Source of the DNA: a virus
Length of the DNA: 40,067 nucleotides
Reading direction: 5' to 3' (one strand)
IMG/VR virus record: IMGVR_UViG_3300043331_000538
Location: 1 to 40,067 of that record
How positions within the stretch are numbered: position 1 is the stretch's first letter; each line of letters begins with the position of its first letter. The notes under the pieces are model-generated. The model saw only the letters and a list, made by a program, of their open reading frames with translations, had not been told where the DNA came from and did not search any database. The position numbers and the translations under genes were made by a program. Below are positions 36,710 through 40,067 of the stretch, piece after piece.

Positions 36710-37006
36710 GTGTCGGTGAATGTGATCGGAGAATATAGAAAAGCGTATTTAAAAGAAAGGATCAGCGGCGCGGATCCGGCAGCTGCGCACGATCTGGCGC
36801 TGGATAATGTTTATTTGCAGCTGATCCAGTTTTCAGCTATAAACTTTCAGCCAGTAAATGCAAAAGCTGTGCAGCTGATCAAAGATCTGAAAACAAATCC
36901 GCACTTTCAGCAGCTGCTAGAAGAAATAATGGAAAAGCCTGTGGACGATCAAAAAGATTATTTGCGGCAGATCGCCAAAGTGCCAGCGCTGCGCCTAGTT
37001 AAATAA
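36710..37006 (+). CDS. 98-residue helical hypothetical protein, last gene of recombinase operon
   Basis: GTG start at 36710 with AAAAGAAGTGATC upstream. Helical throughout (MSVNVIGEYRKAYLKERISG, then QFSAINFQPVNAKAVQLIKD, NPHFQQLLEEIMEKPVDDQK). No family recognised. Its last 12 bases overlap a convergent small membrane-protein gene. Confidence 0.7.
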   Translation: MSVNVIGEYRKAYLKERISGADPAAAHDLALDNVYLQLIQFSAINFQPVNAKAVQLIKDLKTNPHFQQLLEEIMEKPVDDQKDYLRQIAKVPALRLVK

Positions 37007-37129
37007 AAGCATGGTCAAGATCTTTGCAAATAGTTCTATAAGCTGCGTCAAGCAGACATATAAATAATGTCCCAGCATGCCAATGACGATCCCAAAGATC
37101 CAGACTATTAAAAAATCCCTAACATTCAT
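36995..37129 (-). CDS. 44-residue membrane protein
   Basis: ATG at 37129 with AAAGGGGATC about 7 bases upstream. The product (MNVRDFLIVWIFGIVIGMLG) is hydrophobic over residues about 5-30 and again at 32-43, so one long or two short membrane segments. It lies just after a terminator on the minus strand, so it would need readthrough or an unseen promoter. Convergent with the recombinase operon. Confidence 0.6.
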   Translation of the reverse strand: MNVRDFLIVWIFGIVIGMLGHYLYVCLTQLIELFAKILTMLLFN

Positions 37130-37149
37130 AAAAGATCCCCTTTCCATTG

Positions 37150-37183
37150 AAAAAAGCGCACTTGCTCAAGGTGCGCTTTTTCC
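37150..37183. terminator. Bidirectional terminator
   Basis: AAAAAGCGCAC (37151-37161) pairs perfectly with GTGCGCTTTTT (37171-37181). T-runs follow on both strands. It lies between the recombinase operon and the minus-strand genes to its right. Confidence 0.82.
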
Positions 37184-37275
37184 TTTCGTACATTCGGAGT
37201 GAATACCACATGGCAAAAGTATCCAGCAGCGTCTGTGTAGCCATTTTCTGTGTGTGAAAAGAAGCTAATCTATTT

Positions 37276-37307
37276 TAAAACAAAAGCGCGGCTTTGCAGC
37301 TGCGCTT
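37276..37307 (-). terminator. Intrinsic terminator of gene 37319-37633
   Basis: AAGCGC pairs with GCGCTT around a 12-base loop, then TTGTTTT on the minus strand. Confidence 0.65.
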
Positions 37308-37318
37308 CTGTTGTGTTA

Positions 37319-37633
37319 TTATATTGCTTTTTCTTCGGCTTTCTTATTATTGGATTCCTTTTCCTTTTCGACTTCCGCCGCGATCGTTGCCAGCCAAAGC
37401 TGGCGGCTTGCGTATTCTTTTAAGTATTTCCATTGATCCTTCACAGCTGCGCGCACTGCGCTGTAAAAGCTGCCATAAATTCGATATTCGCTATCCATGA
37501 TCATAATTGTTTCTTCTATGTCGTCTTTGCTGATCTGCCAGTCAAATTCAAGTTCTGCCATTTCTTTGATCTCGCTGATCACATGCTTTGCAGTGTATAG
37601 ATCCCAGTTTTTGCTTTCTTGTAATAATGCCAT
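37319..37633 (-). CDS. 104-residue hypothetical protein
   Basis: Helical with one turn-rich core (AELEFDWQISKDDIEETIMI, MDSEYRIYGSFYSAVRAAVK) and a Lys/Glu-rich coiled end. AAAAGGAGATC precedes ATG 37633. Driven by promoter G. No family recognised. Confidence 0.7.
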   Translation of the reverse strand: MALLQESKNWDLYTAKHVISEIKEMAELEFDWQISKDDIEETIMIMDSEYRIYGSFYSAVRAAVKDQWKYLKEYASRQLWLATIAAEVEKEKESNNKKAEEKAI

Positions 37634-37670
37634 TTTTATGATCTCCTTTTTAGTCGCGTTTTGATTGCCT

Positions 37671-37710
37671 TACAAGATCTATTATAGCCTATTTGGTCGC
37701 AAATTGCAAT
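37671..37710 (-). promoter_or_regulatory. Operator-type promoter G
   Basis: Minus strand TTGCAA, 17-base spacer with TTTGCGACC, TATAAT, leader TGTAAGGC. Dyad TCGCAAATTGCAA at 37697-37709. Confidence 0.75.
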
Positions 37711-37721
37711 AGATATGTAAT

Positions 37722-37753
37722 AAAAAAGCAGCAGACTTATTTTGCCGCTGCCG
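37722..37753 (-). terminator. Intrinsic terminator of the three- or four-gene operon to the right
   Basis: GCGGCAGC region pairs with GCTGC, then TTTTTTATT on the minus strand; the stop of gene 37737-38024 lies inside. Confidence 0.6.
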
Positions 37754-38024
37754 CTTTTTCTTCTTCCTGTTTTTTTAAAAATTTCTTTGTTGCTTGAATG
37801 TGGAAAGCTGCCAGCTGCGCTTGTTCCTGCTCGATCGCTTCTAGCTGTTCAGCTTTCTGCCAGTCCGCGCGCGTCCATGCTATTTTGCGATAGCCTTCTG
37901 TCCCTTCCAGCACTTCTTCGATCTTGTTTTCTTTTACTAAGATCTTTCGCCCTGTTCTGTAGCTGATCAGAATATCTTCCCCACTTTCGTGCAGGATCTT
38001 TTCTACTGGATCGCCTTTTTGCAA
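37737..38024 (-). CDS. 95-residue hypothetical protein
   Basis: TTG start at 38024 with AAGGGGGC upstream. A small beta part (VEKILHESGEDILISYRTGR, KILVKENKIEEVLEG) is followed by WTRADWQKAEQLEAIEQEQA and a Lys/Ala-rich helix. No family recognised. It follows the HTH gene at 38039 by 14 bases. Confidence 0.68.
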   Translation of the reverse strand: MQKGDPVEKILHESGEDILISYRTGRKILVKENKIEEVLEGTEGYRKIAWTRADWQKAEQLEAIEQEQAQLAAFHIQATKKFLKKQEEEKAAAAK

Positions 38025-38038
38025 TAAACGCCGCCCCC

Positions 38039-38752
38039 TTATTTCATTTCGCTGATTTCTAAGCGTATTTTGAATTTATGCGGTTCGTCTTCTAAAAATG
38101 ACGCGTATTTCATAAGTTTAGTCGCAAGCTGCGCGGCGTCCATTGTTTCATTTAAGGCGAAAAGCGCGCCCTGCGGCGGATCCTGCGGCTGCGGCGCTGG
38201 CTCGCTGTGCTGTGCTGCCATAGCTGCAGCCAGATCTTTGATCGCTGTTAAAATTGGATCAGATAACTTTTTTTCTTCTTCCGGCTGCGCTTCTGCCACT
38301 TCTGCAAATTCTAACAGGCTCATTTTAGGCGCTGCGGCGATAGCCACTGCTTTTCCTGCGCGTTCCTGTTTTTTCTTGTGACGTTCGCTGCTGCCGCGCG
38401 GCGCTCTTTTTTCGACTGTTACGCCCAGCCGATCAAATTCTTTATAAATATTATAATCATTAAAGCCCAGCGTTTCTTTGATAGCTTTTACACTATGTAC
38501 TTTCCGCCAGTGTTCCATAGCTTGTCTTTTCTTTTCTTCTGATAGTTCATCATATTGACTGCGTGATAAAATCTGATCCCATAAGCTTGTCACTGTGATT
38601 TCTCCTGCCCTTGTGTATTCTTTTCTTTCTTCGGCAGACATAAAATCTGTAGGGAACATATGCCCAGACTTTCGTCTGCCATTTGTTTTGCTGCGCATTA
38701 AATCTTTTTGCGCTCTTTTCTCTTTGACTTCCAGATCGAAAATGGATTCCAT
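38039..38752 (-). CDS. 237-residue HTH protein, paralogue of 38828-39235
   Basis: Residues about 60-115 (EEKKRQAMEHWRKVHSVKAI, KETLGFNDYNIYKEFDRLGV) form an HTH-like unit shared with the next gene to the right (EAWRQDPKITTMDVFKALGW, SQGDYYKELERLGI). A basic linker (about 115-140), an acidic/Pro-rich middle and a C-terminal FKIRLEISEMK, again shared in form (YRLKMELEEIAE), follow. A DNA-binding regulator or maintenance protein is likely; the exact family is unknown. Confidence 0.72.
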   Translation of the reverse strand: MESIFDLEVKEKRAQKDLMRSKTNGRRKSGHMFPTDFMSAEERKEYTRAGEITVTSLWDQILSRSQYDELSEEKKRQAMEHWRKVHSVKAIKETLGFNDYNIYKEFDRLGVTVEKRAPRGSSERHKKKQERAGKAVAIAAAPKMSLLEFAEVAEAQPEEEKKLSDPILTAIKDLAAAMAAQHSEPAPQPQDPPQGALFALNETMDAAQLATKLMKYASFLEDEPHKFKIRLEISEMK

Positions 38753-38827
38753 AGATTATCGCCTGCCTTAACTCTATTATAAATTAAGTTGATATAATCT
38801 TCTACAAATTGCGGCAAATTTCCTTCT

Positions 38828-39235
38828 TTATTCTGCGATTTCTTCCAGTTCCATTTTTAATCTGTAGCCCAGTGCGTCCCTTTTGACGTGCGCTTTCGTG
38901 TGTTCCATAAATTCCAGCAGCTGCTGCGGATCGCCGCTAAAAGAGATCGCCCAGCTGCTTGTTTGCTTTTTTGGATCGCCTGCCAGCTTCTGTCTTCTTT
39001 GTACTGGCTTTCGTTCTTTTGTTTGGATCCCTAGTCTTTCTAATTCTTTGTAATAGTCGCCTTGTGACCAGCCCAGTGCCTTAAAAACGTCCATAGTCGT
39101 TATTTTAGGATCTTGCCGCCATGCTTCCAGCAGCTGCTTTTTTTGATAGTCATTCATGCGCTGATAGTGTTCTAATTTTAAATACCTTGAAAAGCTTTGC
39201 CTGTCTGTCTGTCTTATTTCTGATTCATTGAACAT
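38828..39235 (-). CDS. 135-residue HTH protein, paralogue of 38039-38752
   Basis: See the shared core: N-terminal lead to residue 35, HTH-like unit at about 35-70, basic linker ERKPVQRRQKLAGDPKK, then SSWAISFSGDPQQLLEFM and a strand-helix end. It lacks the acidic middle of its paralogue, so the larger gene seems to have gained it or this one lost it. Its start overlaps the previous stop by 11 bases. Confidence 0.72.
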   Translation of the reverse strand: MFNESEIRQTDRQSFSRYLKLEHYQRMNDYQKKQLLEAWRQDPKITTMDVFKALGWSQGDYYKELERLGIQTKERKPVQRRQKLAGDPKKQTSSWAISFSGDPQQLLEFMEHTKAHVKRDALGYRLKMELEEIAE

Positions 39236-39500
39236 TTTTTAACACTTCCCTGCACTTGAAAAATGATTCTGTTTCGATCTGATCCAGCACGCCCAGCACT
39301 TCTGTAAATACTTCGCTACTATTCGGATAGTGCTTGTCCAGATCCTTTTCTTCACATTCTTCTAAAAAATTGATCATTGCGATCTTTAAAGCCAGCGCAT
39401 TTTGCCAGATCGCGTTGTGATCGTCAATAAATTTATAAATAATTGGATTTTCCTGCTTGATCTTTGCGCGGATCTTTTCCGCTTCGCATTTTTGGCACAT
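39225..39500 (-). CDS. 91-residue helical protein with N-terminal CxxC
   Basis: MCQKCEAEKIRAKIKQENPI has one C-x2-C near the start; the rest is helical and acidic (LKIAMINFLEECEEKDLDKH). A single C-x2-C could bind metal as a dimer or take part in redox. AAAGGAGATCG precedes the ATG. First gene of the operon with the two HTH paralogues. Confidence 0.68.
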   Translation of the reverse strand: MCQKCEAEKIRAKIKQENPIIYKFIDDHNAIWQNALALKIAMINFLEECEEKDLDKHYPNSSEVFTEVLGVLDQIETESFFKCREVLKNVQ

Positions 39501-39517
39501 GTTTTCGATCTCCTTTG

Positions 39518-39551
39518 ACTATATACTTTTGTTCACTGTCGCTATTAGCGA
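39518..39551 (-). promoter_or_regulatory. Promoter region H with a perfect operator dyad
   Basis: TATATA-type -10 near 39520-39525; TCGCTATTAGCGA (39539-39551) is an exact TCGC-N5-GCGA and covers the -35 position. The dyad is the firm part; the hexamers are weak. Confidence 0.55.
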
Positions 39552-39616
39552 TCAGATTTTATCAGCTTTACCTTTTTTTTTAGAAAATAAACGCCACTTT
39601 TGCTGCAAAAGGCAAA

Positions 39617-39643
39617 GAAAAAAGGCACAGCATGCGCTGCGCC
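39617..39643 (-). terminator. Intrinsic terminator in the right-hand gap
   Basis: GGCGCAGC pairs with GCTGTGCC (one mismatch), loop GCAT, then TTTTTTC on the minus strand. Confidence 0.65.
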
Positions 39644-39704
39644 CTTCTGTTGGTTGTATGTGTAAGGATCAACCATCAAACAAACTTATTTCAAAAAGAG
39701 ATCT
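39617..39704 (-). ncRNA. Candidate small RNA in the right-hand gap
   Basis: The gap 39552-39807 has no convincing gene. Minus-strand TTTACT, 16-base spacer, TATATT (39710-39715) could start an RNA near 39704. It would contain GGTTG (39674-39670) paired with CAACC (39656-39652), the 13-base loop including TCCTTAC, then a terminator. The loop is complementary to the GTAAGGA leader box of several genes here. Confidence 0.35.
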
Positions 39705-39807
39705 ATTACAATATACCACATGCAGCAAAAAAGTAAAACATTTTATTTAAAATATTGCATTTTGCCTATATAATAATATTGATCAAACAAATGAAAAGAG
39801 GTTTTTT

Positions 39808-40067
39808 ATGGAGATTTTAAAGCTGCCACTGTCAAAACATTATGTATTAGTTACACAGCATGGATTTTCTACTTTTATGATCTGCGATCCACATAATTTT
39901 TTAATGCAAGATATTCCGCTGCAGCACTGCTTGCATGTTTTACAGAATGATCAAACAGACCGCGCCACGATTAATGCCACTAATGCTTTTTTGGATCGGT
40001 TCAAGTTTAATGCTATGAAATTCTTTGGCAGTCCGATCCTGCATAGCTTCACTTTTAAAGAAGCGGT
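39808..40067 (+). CDS. Hypothetical protein, cut by right window edge
   Basis: ATG at 39808 with AAAAGAGG about 6 bases upstream opens at least 86 codons (MEILKLPLSKHYVLVTQHGF, then CDPHNFLMQDIPLQHCLHVL) and stays open to the end of the window. Alpha/beta composition with several His and Cys. TATAAT-like bases at 39769-39774 may be its promoter. No family recognised from the visible part. Confidence 0.65.
   Translation, partial: MEILKLPLSKHYVLVTQHGFSTFMICDPHNFLMQDIPLQHCLHVLQNDQTDRATINATNAFLDRFKFNAMKFFGSPILHSFTFKEA

Noticed and set aside
37160-37268. 41-residue minus-strand frame ahead of the 44-residue membrane gene
   Set aside because: No ribosome-binding site, and it would be translated through a perfect bidirectional terminator stem.

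Overview
The window is most of a temperate, long-tailed siphophage (HK97-fold capsid) or a prophage of one. RecU-type resolvase, a YqaJ/RecT recombination pair, purine-rich ribosome-binding sites and an estimated GC near 45% suggest a Bacillota host; I cannot name the genus. Both window ends cut a gene, so the element continues outside. No tRNA, rRNA, IS element or CRISPR array was seen.

Layout. (1) About 1-21000, all on the minus strand and read right to left: small and large terminase, portal-MuF fusion, three small proteins, prohead protease, major capsid protein, head-tail connectors, a GH25-lysozyme/tail-tube fusion, a frameshifted tail-assembly chaperone pair, tape measure, distal tail protein, four small proteins including a GIY-YIG nuclease domain, a 1471-residue tail-tip/adhesin protein, two holin-like proteins and a cut amidase. 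(2) About 21190-27720, minus strand: early genes, in transcription order an XRE regulator, YqaJ exonuclease, RecT, winged-helix protein, replication initiator with 12-bp iterons inside the gene, DnaC-type loader, RecU, then very short genes. (3) About 27723-29533: the immunity switch, with divergent promoters, an XRE repressor on plus and two further plus-strand genes. (4) About 29630-40067: an accessory region of many short minus-strand genes, most with their own promoter and terminator, a secreted LysM-NlpC/P60 enzyme, two candidate small RNAs, and a plus-strand operon headed by a 196-residue tyrosine recombinase with a lox-like inverted repeat upstream.

How it works together. A 13-bp dyad, TCGC-N5-GCGA, sits in the spacers of both switch promoters and recurs in the spacers of seven near-identical promoters spread over the accessory region, plus three other sites. 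I infer that the repressor at 27889-28299 controls a scattered regulon rather than one operator cluster. The minus-strand switch promoter drives XRE, YqaJ and RecT; another operator-bearing promoter drives replication. I could not identify the late promoter for the head and tail genes.

Most unusual points: the scattered operator regulon; an intact GH25 muramidase fused to the tail tube protein with a second ribosome-binding site at the domain junction; a lox-like site next to a recombinase lacking the arm-binding domain; no GGCC and no CCWGG found by eye in 40 kb while GATC is several-fold enriched; and several genes under 60 codons, two of them starting with TTG, that an ATG- or length-based gene caller would miss.
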